This document shows positions 7,540 through 15,263 of a stretch of DNA of 31,379 bases, piece by piece. This stretch comes from Candidatus Aerophobota bacterium (lineage in GTDB: Bacteria > Aerophobota > Aerophobia > Aerophobales > B47-G16): positions 1 to 31,379 of the forward strand of contig QMPZ01000004.1 of assembly GCA_003648815.1 (NCBI GenBank). Direction: 5' to 3'. The position numbers and the translations under genes were made by a program. Position 1 is the first letter of the stretch. Every line of letters begins with the position of its first letter. Below the pieces are notes generated by a model that was not told the origin of the DNA, searched no databases, and saw only the letters and a program-made list of their open reading frames with translations.

Positions 7540-8826
7540 ATGAATCAACTAAGGGAGGCAAAAAAGGGCAACCTAACTCCCGAGATGATAAAAGTAGCTA
7601 AGGAGGAGGGATTAGACCCCGAGTTTATTGGCGAGAGAATGGCTAAGGGACAGATAATCATTCCTAAAAATATCCGGCACAACCTGCGTTCACCAAAGGC
7701 AATTGGAGCAGGGGTAAGGACCAAGATAAATACCAACCTCGGTACCTCTACCGACTATGTGGATCTTAACTACGAGCTGAAGAAGTTAAAAGTAGCCATA
7801 GAGGCTGGCACAGATACGGTTATGGATTTAAGCACTGGGGGAGACCTGGACAAGATTCGCCGCTCTATCCTGAAATCCTGTCCTCTTCCCGTGGGTACGG
7901 TCCCCATCTACCAGGCAGCCATAGAAAGCATTTCCGAAAAGAAGGCCTTAATAAGGATGACGAAGGATAAGATATTTGAGGTCATCCAAAGGCAAGGTGA
8001 GGATGGAGTTGACTTCATCACCGTTCACTGTGGACTCACCAGGATGTCCTTAGAACGTCTCAAAAAAGAAGGGAGGCTCACCGATATAGTCAGCCGGGGA
8101 GGAGCGTTTCTTACCACCTGGATGATAGCTAACGACGAGGAAAATCCCCTTTATGAGGAGTATGACAGGCTTCTGGAAATTGCTAAGAAATATGATCTTA
8201 CTTTAAGCTTGGGAGATGGCCTTCGCCCCGGTTGTCTGGCTGATTCTACTGACAGAGCCCAGGTTCAGGAACTAATTCTTTTAGGTGAGTTAGCTAAAAG
8301 AGCTTATGAGGAAGATGTCCAGGTGATGATCGAAGGACCTGGCCATATTCCCCTCAGCGAGATAAGGACCAACGTGTTATTGGAGAAAAAATTATGTCAT
8401 AACGCTCCCTTTTATGTCTTGGGTCCTGTGGTCACAGACATCGCTCCAGGTTACGACCACATCACCTCAGCTATTGGAGGAGCTTATGCGGCGAGCAGTG
8501 GAGCAGATTTTCTCTGTTACGTCACAGCTGCAGAACATCTCAGGCTTCCCACCGTGGAGGACGTCAGAGAAGGGGTAGTGGTCACCCGTATTGCCGCCCA
8601 TATAGGAGACATCGCCAAGGGAATAAAGGGAGCCATGGATTGGGATATAAAGATGGCCAAGGCCCGCAAGAAAAGAGACTGGCAGCAGCAAATAAGGCTT
8701 GCCATTGACCCTAACCTTGCCAGAAAGATGAGAGAGGAAAGCAAACCTCACATCTCGGATGTGTGCACCATGTGTGGTGAATACTGTGCCTTAAAGCTTG
8801 TGGAAAAGGCGCTAAAACCAGAATAA
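7540..8826 (+). CDS. thiC: Phosphomethylpyrimidine synthase ThiC (radical SAM), short form; BzaF paralogue not excluded
   Basis: Rearranges aminoimidazole ribotide to hydroxymethylpyrimidine phosphate for thiamin synthesis, using S-adenosylmethionine and a [4Fe-4S] cluster. At 428 residues it is the short form of anaerobes and archaea, lacking the N-terminal extension of E. coli ThiC (631 residues). Conserved blocks visible are YVDLNYELKKLK, VMDLSTGG, FITVHCGLTRM, SRGGAFLTTWM, SLGDGLRPGC, MIEGPGHIP, PVVTDIAPGYDHITSAIGG and EHLRLPTVEDVREGVV. The cluster ligands are in VCTMCGEYCALK near the C-terminus, spaced CX2CX3C rather than the CX2CX4C of E. coli. The related 5-hydroxybenzimidazole synthase BzaF has the same size and fold. 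No other thiamin or cobamide gene is near. The start follows a GGAGG that overlaps the end of the preceding gene. No TPP riboswitch is seen before the gene or the operon. Confidence 0.9.
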   Translation: MNQLREAKKGNLTPEMIKVAKEEGLDPEFIGERMAKGQIIIPKNIRHNLRSPKAIGAGVRTKINTNLGTSTDYVDLNYELKKLKVAIEAGTDTVMDLSTGGDLDKIRRSILKSCPLPVGTVPIYQAAIESISEKKALIRMTKDKIFEVIQRQGEDGVDFITVHCGLTRMSLERLKKEGRLTDIVSRGGAFLTTWMIANDEENPLYEEYDRLLEIAKKYDLTLSLGDGLRPGCLADSTDRAQVQELILLGELAKRAYEEDVQVMIEGPGHIPLSEIRTNVLLEKKLCHNAPFYVLGPVVTDIAPGYDHITSAIGGAYAASSGADFLCYVTAAEHLRLPTVEDVREGVVVTRIAAHIGDIAKGIKGAMDWDIKMAKARKKRDWQQQIRLAIDPNLARKMREESKPHISDVCTMCGEYCALKLVEKALKPE

Positions 8827-8827
8827 C

Positions 8828-8860
8828 AAAAAAGGAGGGGTCTTTTCCCCCTCCTTTTTT
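8828..8860. terminator. Bidirectional rho-independent terminator
   Basis: AAAAAAGGAGGGG (8828-8840), a 6-nt loop, and a complementary arm rich in C then T (8847-8860). It starts one base after the thiC stop. T-runs flank the stem on both strands, so it can end thiC transcripts and also transcripts of the aldolase gene coming from the other side. Confidence 0.92.
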
Positions 8861-8889
8861 TATAACCTAACGAATCAATTTGAAAGGCT

Positions 8890-9984
8890 TTACTTTAGCC
8901 CCTCATAGTCCCGGTACCAGTCCTCACCGCACAAATCCAGTTCCATCTGAGCAAAGCTCTTGAATCTTTTGTGGTTGAAATAGGGAGTAGCATTCTTGGA
9001 AGCCTCATATAACCTGCGGAAGTTGTCAACTCCACTGGTCGAGAGCCACTCCTCCATCTTCTCCACATCTGGATAGTATTGAGCGGCGTCCTGCCATATC
9101 GCCCTTCCTCCCAAAAATCCAGAAGCACCGTTGTCGGTAGCCAGCTTGACGTTTACCAGAAATTCCTTGATCTTAACCCCGGCGCTCAAGATCACCCACG
9201 GCACCGAGGAAATCCTGGTTAGCTCCTTACAGTAACTTTCTACCTCGGATAGACTATAGGCAGGCTCCCGTTTTTTACCGTCAAATTCGCCATCGCAAAA
9301 TTCCTTACAGTACTTCAGCTCCGCTGGAAATTCGATCTTTAAGATATCCACCTTATATTCGGGCTTGGAGAACTCCTCGGTGTAGTCCATCACTATCTCT
9401 GGTTTTCTCTTGGCAAAGACGAGATTGTCTTTGTCCTCATCTTCCTTAAACGGATAACTCACCAGCTCCAGAACGTAAGGTAGGTCATACTTCTCACAAT
9501 CCTCGCCGACCTTTAAAATTATCTCCTTTTGATGCTGAACTATCTCGGGAGAGGCATCTCCCCGGTAATATACAAGTAGCTTAACCGCCGTGGCTCCTGC
9601 CCTCTTCGTCTTGCTTACATCCCATCCCGGTTGCAGGCGAGTCTTCCTCTCCTTTCCGCTTTTTCCTCCCAGCTCAGCTCCTGTCTGCTCGGTAGCCAGG
9701 AGCAGCCCCACATTCCTGGGGAAGTATTTCGCTGCATAGGTATATCCGTAAATGGGGTCTATTAACGTGGCGCTGGAATAGGGGGACAGAATCTTCACCA
9801 CGGATTTTTTGAAGGTCGCCAGGTCCTCAAACCCTATCTCCTTGGGCTCCTTTCCCACTACCTTTGAGAGCATCCTCTGCAGGGAACCACGCTGGTCAAT
9901 GGCCATCATCCTGAACTTCCCCTCTTCATCAGCTAACATCTTGATGCCGCGTAGCTTACCGCTTGATATTTTCACCTTTTCCAT
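8890..9984 (-). CDS. Class I aldolase, LacD (tagatose-1,6-bisphosphate aldolase) family
   Basis: Schiff-base aldolase of the DeoC/LacD superfamily, 364 residues, about 40 longer than LacD. The N-terminal MAIDQRGSL (27-35) is the family's first strand and phosphate site. By comparison with LacD, the catalytic trio would be Lys135 (in GATAVKLLVYY), Glu173 (in YVLELVSYP) and Lys216 (in VDILKIEFPAEL), the last forming the Schiff base. LacD enzymes cleave tagatose and fructose 1,6-bisphosphates and several other ketose phosphates, so the true substrate may be fructose 1,6-bisphosphate or a sugar such as sulfofructose phosphate as in YihT. It stands alone, with its own promoter and a 97-nt leader carrying a hairpin, and ends at the shared terminator with thiC. 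No lacAB or lacC gene is nearby, which argues against a dedicated lactose or galactose role. Confidence 0.82.
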   Translation of the reverse strand: MEKVKISSGKLRGIKMLADEEGKFRMMAIDQRGSLQRMLSKVVGKEPKEIGFEDLATFKKSVVKILSPYSSATLIDPIYGYTYAAKYFPRNVGLLLATEQTGAELGGKSGKERKTRLQPGWDVSKTKRAGATAVKLLVYYRGDASPEIVQHQKEIILKVGEDCEKYDLPYVLELVSYPFKEDEDKDNLVFAKRKPEIVMDYTEEFSKPEYKVDILKIEFPAELKYCKEFCDGEFDGKKREPAYSLSEVESYCKELTRISSVPWVILSAGVKIKEFLVNVKLATDNGASGFLGGRAIWQDAAQYYPDVEKMEEWLSTSGVDNFRRLYEASKNATPYFNHKRFKSFAQMELDLCGEDWYRDYEGLK

Positions 9985-10018
9985 CTCTCCTTTACTCCTT
10001 TAATTAAGATTTATTTTT

Positions 10019-10053
10019 AAAGCCCCTGATCTTCACATCTTGCCAGGGGCTTT
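10019..10053 (-). promoter_or_regulatory. Leader hairpin upstream of the aldolase gene
   Basis: Perfect 10-bp arms AAAGCCCCTG (10019-10028) and CAGGGGCTTT (10044-10053) with a 15-nt loop. It lies between the aldolase promoter and its start codon. On the minus strand the stem is followed by AAAAATAAATC, not a U-run, so it is not a standard terminator. It may stabilise or regulate the aldolase message, or help stop read-through from the ABC operon upstream. Confidence 0.5.
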
Positions 10054-10087
10054 CCCTTTCATCTACAAGGTTCTTAACTTTTTCCTT

Positions 10088-10115
10088 ATTATGTCAAAAT
10101 GAAAAATTTTGTCAA
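10088..10115 (-). promoter_or_regulatory. Promoter of the aldolase gene
   Basis: On the minus strand TTGACA (10110-10115), 16-bp spacer, CATAAT (10088-10093). It begins just after the stop codon of the preceding gene (10117), giving a leader of about 97 nt. A second TTTGACA lies within the spacer and -10 region, at 19-bp distance from the first. Confidence 0.7.
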
Positions 10116-10116
10116 A

Positions 10117-11451
10117 CTACCTCGTCTTTATTCTTCTTCCTATGAAAACCACTATGCCCACTACCAAAGGAAAGATGGAGAAGGGATAAAGATATTTTGA
10201 GTTCTCCTTTCTCACCAGCCGTATCTGCCTTGTTCCACCTTCAAGAAATTTTCCTTTTTCAAGCTTCTTTTCCAGCTTAATCTCATATCTTCCCTTAGCA
10301 AGCTCAGGTGATAAATCCAGCTTGTATCCCTCAAAGGTAGGTCTTCTGTCGGGCATCTCCTCTTTCTTATACTCTATAATATTATATCCAAGTTCTGGAC
10401 CAGGAATCTGCTTCACGTAATAGGGAAGATTCTCCACTTTCTTGATCAGCTTTCCCTCTTTCAAAAAGACAAGAAGGACGTCCTTGATGGGCTTTATATG
10501 AACCCACCTCCACCTTTCCTCTCTTCCAAAGTTCTGGGGATCCTCTAACTTGTTGTAGTAAAGTTCGTTATACTCATCTTGATGAAATGGACGAAAGTAA
10601 AGGGTATTCTTTCCTGCGGCGTAAATTATCCTCGCTGGATCGTCGCAGGACTCCCTCCGCGTCCATCTGTTGCCCGGGATTATCTCATATCCCACTCCCC
10701 CTCTTCTTCGGGAGGTGAAGACCACCAGCTTCTTCTCACTGTCCTGGACTATGGTCCCGTCCTCCGCCCTTATCCTTATCCGGTAAGTTCCCACCGGCAG
10801 ATTGACGATGTAGTCCTTTCGAGGCTCGGTCACGTAAAATCCGGGAGGTTCAGGCTCCTTGGGCTCCTTGGGCATCATCTTCTCCACCTCTTCCGGGGAA
10901 AGTTTTTTTCCTGCCTCCCTTAGCTTTTTCGTCTCCTCTAAGAACTTATCCAGCTTCTTCTTGTATTCCGCCATCTTCTTGTAATAATCGCTTACGGCCT
11001 TGTAGAATTTCTCGACTGCTTTTTTGTATTCCTCGAACTTCTTTATCGCCTCCTCATCCGTGTAAAGGATGGATGTCTCCGACCAGTAGCCTTCCGGATA
11101 GTATAGACAATTGTCCCGCTTCTTCAAGGATTTGATGACCTTTCCCTCCTTCAGGACCTCTAAGGTTCCCTCCACCTCCTCATTCAGGGTCTGCCAGGCG
11201 GCCATATATCTGGCTGTGATGGGCCAAAAATATACCAGGGTCATATGCGCGGAGATGGCGTTATCTTTTTCGGCGATGAGGTAGATGGTATCCTCGCTCT
11301 GGGGAACAAATCCTCCTCCGTATCCCCTTCCGTTGAACACGTTCAGCCCATAGACTAACTGTTCCCTCATCTTCGGCGCTTGAGCCCAACCCGCGCTTGA
11401 AAGGAAAAACAACAGGCTAACAGGCAAAGCTAAGGATATGATTTTTCTCAT
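10117..11451 (-). CDS. Exported, C-terminally anchored protein of an ABC operon, unknown function
   Basis: 444 residues, not recognised as a named family. Residues 1-24 form a signal peptide ending AGWAQA. The mature part has a first presumably beta-rich region, and then a lysine/glutamate-rich stretch with strong helix and coiled-coil character (about 127-195, with repeats of the type YKKAVEKFYKAVSDYYKK). A second beta-rich region at about 205-410 holds NLPVGTYRIRIRAEDG, an immunoglobulin-like or carbohydrate-binding-like pattern. A hydrophobic segment at about 422-438 followed by RRIKTR forms a type I C-terminal anchor. The fold suggests a surface domain held outside the membrane. Its ATG overlaps the end of the permease gene by 4 bp, so it is the last member of the ABC-2 operon and is probably functionally tied to it. 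Confidence 0.8.
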   Translation of the reverse strand: MRKIISLALPVSLLFFLSSAGWAQAPKMREQLVYGLNVFNGRGYGGGFVPQSEDTIYLIAEKDNAISAHMTLVYFWPITARYMAAWQTLNEEVEGTLEVLKEGKVIKSLKKRDNCLYYPEGYWSETSILYTDEEAIKKFEEYKKAVEKFYKAVSDYYKKMAEYKKKLDKFLEETKKLREAGKKLSPEEVEKMMPKEPKEPEPPGFYVTEPRKDYIVNLPVGTYRIRIRAEDGTIVQDSEKKLVVFTSRRRGGVGYEIIPGNRWTRRESCDDPARIIYAAGKNTLYFRPFHQDEYNELYYNKLEDPQNFGREERWRWVHIKPIKDVLLVFLKEGKLIKKVENLPYYVKQIPGPELGYNIIEYKKEEMPDRRPTFEGYKLDLSPELAKGRYEIKLEKKLEKGKFLEGGTRQIRLVRKENSKYLYPFSIFPLVVGIVVFIGRRIKTR

Positions 11452-12266
11452 CCCCTCACCCCTTTTCTTTCAAGGACAAGCGTGGAGAGAACAAGCAAGA
11501 TAGCTGAGTAAATTACGCAGTAAATGATGTTCATCGTATACAGCCAGGGATTACCCAGGGATATGGCATCCATCCCCCTGCTCAGGTATGAGAATGGAGA
11601 GACCCATTCCACCCCCTTAGAGATTATCGAAAGTGTGTTCCCTAAGTAAATTAAGGCTGAAGGCATATTCTCCTCCGGCATGCCAAGGAGAATGGTATGT
11701 GAAAGCTGCACCGCTAAGAAGGCCAGAAATATTCCCACCAAATACAGGATGGAGCTCCTTACCCTATTGGTAAAGGAAGATATAAACAGACCAAAGGTGA
11801 TTGCACAGGAGACCGAAAATATGGAAAGGAAGGCTGCCTGAACCAGGCCGTAGGAAAAACCAAGGTTGGTCAAAGCTGAAACTCCCCAAAAGTAAACGAA
11901 AAGAAACCCAACTACCACCAGATAAAGCAGCAGGTCTTTAAAATACTTGGCCAGCACGTAGGAAGGACAACTCACCGGGCCGTAAAAGAGAACCTCTAAG
12001 GTCCCCTGGTCCCTTTCTCGAGAAATGGAGATGGCCGAGAGGATGGCCAGGTAAAAGGAGATGACGATTACAGAGATGAAGAGGGGATAGTTTAAGGGAT
12101 CGGAGGATATGGAGATGTTGTCTTCCCTGATGCTATCCAAATAGTTTTTGAGGATAAAGGAAGAGCTTAAAAATGAGATGAAGATGGCTATGTAGATTCC
12201 CGGTCCATATAAACTTGAAATCAGCTCTCTTTTCATCAACACCTTCACTGTATGGATACTCTTCAT
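11448..12266 (-). CDS. ABC-2 type transporter permease
   Basis: Membrane subunit of an ABC exporter-like system, 272 residues with six hydrophobic segments. The first is at about 22-42, and the second is followed by the family-typical cytoplasmic motif SISRERDQGTLEVLFYGPVS (about 81-100), which matches the ABC-2 permeases of the NosY/GldF group. A long outward loop with SKGVEWVSPFSYLSRGMDAIS precedes the last membrane segment. It starts directly after the anchored protein (start at 12266, neighbour's stop at 12267) and overlaps the exported protein gene by 4 bp. It works with the ATPase at 12975. The cargo is unknown; related systems export polysaccharides, drugs or metal-site proteins, or assist gliding machinery. 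Confidence 0.87.
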   Translation of the reverse strand: MKSIHTVKVLMKRELISSLYGPGIYIAIFISFLSSSFILKNYLDSIREDNISISSDPLNYPLFISVIVISFYLAILSAISISRERDQGTLEVLFYGPVSCPSYVLAKYFKDLLLYLVVVGFLFVYFWGVSALTNLGFSYGLVQAAFLSIFSVSCAITFGLFISSFTNRVRSSILYLVGIFLAFLAVQLSHTILLGMPEENMPSALIYLGNTLSIISKGVEWVSPFSYLSRGMDAISLGNPWLYTMNIIYCVIYSAILLVLSTLVLERKGVRG

Positions 12267-12971
12267 TTATTTCTCCTTGAATAACTTTACATCATCGCAC
12301 ACGTCTTTAAAATCTCCCTGAGGAGTGTGAAGGGTTACCTCTAAGATGCCATATTTTTCACCTCTTTTATCTACGTTTATCTTTTCCCAGGGGATTATAC
12401 CTTTATTTTTGGCCAGGTAAGCTTTCGCGTCCCAGAAGAGCTTTATCGGTCCCTCGAATATCTTATCTCCCTTTATGTATTTTTCCTGCGTACCTATTCT
12501 CATAAAGAGCCTTCCCTCCAGGCTCATGGGAAGACAGGGATAGTTCACTATTCCCTCTCCCTTGCTGTTGACCAGCCTTATCTCCAGCTCGATGCCCTCG
12601 TCCTTTGGCTCCGTGAACACAATTATGCTCTTTAGATCCGGTATCTCCTTGCCCTTCATGAATATGTCCACTACATTCTTTCCCCTCTTTACATAAATGT
12701 CCTTAGCAAACTCATAATAATTAGGGGCACTGGCCTTGAGGGTATATGAGCCGGGCTTGATCCCGGTCAACCGATAGCTCTTGCTCATGTAATGGATGGT
12801 TGACTTGCCATCCAGGACAATCCTCACTCCTCTGACCGCATCCTTGCTTAGCTCATCCACCACCTTTCCACTAACCTCCCCATATTCACCTCTTTGCAAG
12901 CTCACAAATGCTCCAACACAGATCGCTATCACCACTCCTGCTATAACGTAAACGATGCCTTTTCTTCTCAT
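12267..12971 (-). CDS. Membrane-anchored protein with a carboxypeptidase-regulatory-like domain
   Basis: 234 residues. An N-terminal RRKG and a single hydrophobic segment (about 6-24) make an uncleaved signal anchor. Residues about 31-110 form a carboxypeptidase-regulatory-like (transthyretin-like) beta domain: GEVSGKVVDELSKDAVRGV, then RLTGIKPGSYTLKASAPNYY, then KRGKNVVDIFMKG. This is the standard pattern of such domains on surface proteins. The C-terminal half (about 115-234) is probably also beta-rich but matches nothing I know. The gene sits between ATPase and permease with 3 bp and 0 bp gaps, an unusual place for a non-transport protein. It is therefore likely a dedicated partner of the ABC system acting on the outer face of the membrane. 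Confidence 0.78.
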   Translation of the reverse strand: MRRKGIVYVIAGVVIAICVGAFVSLQRGEYGEVSGKVVDELSKDAVRGVRIVLDGKSTIHYMSKSYRLTGIKPGSYTLKASAPNYYEFAKDIYVKRGKNVVDIFMKGKEIPDLKSIIVFTEPKDEGIELEIRLVNSKGEGIVNYPCLPMSLEGRLFMRIGTQEKYIKGDKIFEGPIKLFWDAKAYLAKNKGIIPWEKINVDKRGEKYGILEVTLHTPQGDFKDVCDDVKLFKEK

Positions 12972-12974
12972 CTA

Positions 12975-13919
12975 TCATCCCTCAGCTGACGGAGCAAGAA
13001 GCGAGATGTTTTTCTGCGTAATGGTTATGAAGGCCTCCTCTAAGCTCATCTCCTTGACCTTTATCCCCAGGACAACTTCTCCTTTCTGAGAGATAAGCTG
13101 CGAGATCTCGGCACGGTGATCCTTGTCTGCCTTTACCTTTATGGTCAGCTTTTTCCCTTCTTTCGTTATGCCCTTAACGAAGTCGAGGGAGGAAAGGGCC
13201 TCGAGGGTCTCCTTTTTTGCCTCGGAGACCTCTACCTCTAACTCTTCGACATCGGTGAGCTTCCTCCTCAGGTTTTCCATCGTATCCTCAGCCAAAAGCC
13301 TTCCCTCATTTATGATGCCCACTCTTCCGCACAGTCTCTCCACCTCGGACAGAAGATGAGAGGAAATGAAGACCGTCCTTCCCTTTTTATTTTCCTCCCT
13401 CACCAGATCCCTGATCTGCTTTATTCCCGTGGGATCAAGGCCGGATACCGGCTCATCAAGGATGAGCAGGTCCGGATCATGCAAAAGTGCTCTGGCGAAG
13501 CCGAGTTTTTGCTGCATTCCCCGTGAGAAAGCCCCCACCTTTCTATTTATCACCTCAAGCAGGCCCACTGCTTCCAGAAGTTCCTCTATCCTCTTTTTTC
13601 TATTCCTCACCCCGTAAAGCTCGGCGAAGAAATCCAGATATTCGCCGGCAGTCATCTCCTTATACAGATATTGCTTCTCGGAGACAACTCCAATCCTGCT
13701 CTTAAGCGAAAGGAAGTTTCTGGAAAGTTCCTCGCCAAAAAGGTATATCTTTCCTCTACTTGGCTTTAAAATGCCCAGGAGCATGAGAATGGTGGTGGTC
13801 TTTCCCGCTCCATTTGGGCCGAGAAATCCGTAAATCTCTCCTTCTTCCACCTTGAGGTTCAAATTCCTTACCGCCCTAACTTCATCAAAATCTTTACACA
13901 GGTTCTCTGTTCGAATCAT
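12975..13919 (-). CDS. ABC transporter ATP-binding protein (ABC-2 family)
   Basis: Energy-coupling ATPase, 314 residues. Walker A GPNGAGKT (34-41), signature FSRGMQQKLGFARAL, Walker B LLILDEPVSGLDP and the switch histidine in FISSHLLSEVE are all intact. The degenerate signature (SRGMQQ instead of LSGGQ) is normal in this DrrA/NatA-like group. The last 90 residues (from about 225) form an extra domain with ferredoxin-like pattern often seen in ABC-2 ATPases. It is the first gene of the set ATPase - anchored protein - permease - exported protein. The gap to the DIP synthase gene upstream is only 33 bp and I see no promoter there, so it may be co-transcribed with the DIP operon. Confidence 0.92.
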   Translation of the reverse strand: MIRTENLCKDFDEVRAVRNLNLKVEEGEIYGFLGPNGAGKTTTILMLLGILKPSRGKIYLFGEELSRNFLSLKSRIGVVSEKQYLYKEMTAGEYLDFFAELYGVRNRKKRIEELLEAVGLLEVINRKVGAFSRGMQQKLGFARALLHDPDLLILDEPVSGLDPTGIKQIRDLVREENKKGRTVFISSHLLSEVERLCGRVGIINEGRLLAEDTMENLRRKLTDVEELEVEVSEAKKETLEALSSLDFVKGITKEGKKLTIKVKADKDHRAEISQLISQKGEVVLGIKVKEMSLEEAFITITQKNISLLAPSAEG

Positions 13920-13952
13920 AGAATTTTCCTCTTCGTTATTTTGCCATATTAT

Positions 13953-15263
13953 CTAACCTTCCACGTCTGCGGAGTGCATATGCTTGGCTGATCTGACAAG
14001 ATAGACTATAGCGGTCAGGATGGCATGAGCGGTCATAGCAAAAAGAGAATATAGAGGAAATCCTGACAGGACACCCGCCAGGATGTAGAGCACATAAATA
14101 TTTCTTCTTCCATCAAAACGCCTGAATGCACGGTCAAATTTAGCGTAGTCAGCGAGAGGAATCTTCATAACCATCCGAAACTGCATCGAACAATGCCGGC
14201 TGAAGGTATCAAATAGAAGCATCACCAGACAAAGCCCTAAGGGAAGAAGACTCCCGGTAAGATTAAACACTGCCCAGGAGAAGGCTATGTACCATGATTG
14301 CTCATATAAAGCATCAAGGGAATGCTCAAGCTCTCCCAGCTTGGTGACCATACCTTTTGCCCTGGCCTGTTTGCCATCCAGACCGTCAAGGATGTTCACC
14401 GCTAACGTAAGAAGGGAAGCAATTAGAAGCTGTCCTTTTAAAAACAAAAATGTTATCAGGAAAGCGACGACGTTGGTGAGTATGGTGAGTTGATTAGGCG
14501 TAATTGGCAGTTCGCAAAGATAGTAGATGAGCTTCTTCTCTATGGGTCTGTGTATGTACCAGGCAAGCACATCAAGGGTTCTTTTCTGGGTTCCCTCGAT
14601 GAAGTGCTTTTTGGCAATTTTCAGGTCCTTAGGGGAACTTATCCGATACCAGAAGGGCTTTACATTTTTGCGTAAATCTGAGCGGTAAAAGGAAGAAAGA
14701 GAAACATCCAGACATCTAACATCTTCCTTTTTAAGGACCTTGTTGAGACAATTTGGCCAGTTGAGGTGATGGGAAAGCTCATCTTGTAGCTCGAGCAGAA
14801 CTTTTCTCTCGCAAAGAGCTATGCCTGCATACACTCCCTTCCAGCCGGTTAAGCTATCCCCTATCTTTTGAACCCTTTCATCCTCGAAGACGACCTTAGG
14901 AGATCTTCCCGCACAACCCTTTTTGGGTTGACTGTCGCAACAGAGGCTTGTCTTTTTGCTGTGAAGTACCACCTCCAGAAGAGCAGGATCAAAGACACAA
15001 TCTCCATCGATAATGAGAAAGAAATCATCAGCAACCTCCCTGATCAGGGAGGCAAGATCCACAGGTTTTACGAGTTTTACCCTCACACCAATCTTTTTCG
15101 CCTTCTCCTTTTCTTCTTTGAGGAGGGAAAAGTTCTTCTCTTCGGCTAAAATATTTATCTGCCTTATCTTCTTCGACCTCAAAAGATAAAAATTTCTTTT
15201 CAGAAGAGAAAGTCCACACAGCTTGAACAAGCTGGATTCTTTAAAGAGGATTATCGCCTGCAT
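13953..15263 (-). CDS. CDP-alcohol phosphatidyltransferase-family enzyme, probable di-myo-inositol-phosphate-phosphate synthase, with a degenerate nucleotidyltransferase domain
   Basis: Likely joins CDP-inositol to inositol 1-phosphate, forming phosphorylated di-myo-inositol phosphate at the membrane. Residues 1-220 resemble a nucleotidyltransferase fold (IIDGDCVFD at 84-92) but lack the GxGxRL nucleotide loop: residues 1-14 read MQAIILFKESSLFK where the neighbour has LAAGEGKRL, so this domain is probably inactive. The membrane domain starts at about 240 with PITPNQLTILTN and has several hydrophobic segments. The catalytic motif is DGLDGKQAR (293-301), then G310, but the usual third and fourth aspartates at G+4 and G+8 are His314 and Ala318. 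Glu313 and Asp317 keep the three-residue spacing shifted by one position. It overlaps the cytidylyltransferase gene by 13 bp. Phosphatidylinositol-type lipid synthesis is an alternative, but less likely with a cytidylyltransferase beside it. Confidence 0.82.
   Translation of the reverse strand: MQAIILFKESSLFKLCGLSLLKRNFYLLRSKKIRQINILAEEKNFSLLKEEKEKAKKIGVRVKLVKPVDLASLIREVADDFFLIIDGDCVFDPALLEVVLHSKKTSLCCDSQPKKGCAGRSPKVVFEDERVQKIGDSLTGWKGVYAGIALCERKVLLELQDELSHHLNWPNCLNKVLKKEDVRCLDVSLSSFYRSDLRKNVKPFWYRISSPKDLKIAKKHFIEGTQKRTLDVLAWYIHRPIEKKLIYYLCELPITPNQLTILTNVVAFLITFLFLKGQLLIASLLTLAVNILDGLDGKQARAKGMVTKLGELEHSLDALYEQSWYIAFSWAVFNLTGSLLPLGLCLVMLLFDTFSRHCSMQFRMVMKIPLADYAKFDRAFRRFDGRRNIYVLYILAGVLSGFPLYSLFAMTAHAILTAIVYLVRSAKHMHSADVEG

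Noticed and set aside
7400..7560. TPP riboswitch in front of thiC
   Set aside because: Only 4 bp separate thiC from the preceding gene, and no thi-box-like CTGAGA pattern was seen there or before thrC.
10019..10053. Strong rho-independent terminator of the ABC operon
   Set aside because: The stem is perfect, but on the minus strand it is followed by A-rich sequence rather than U, and it lies downstream of the aldolase promoter.
13901..13920. tRNA T-arm-like GTTCGAATC
   Set aside because: It encodes the first residues of the ABC ATPase (MIRTEN) and has no acceptor or anticodon arms around it.
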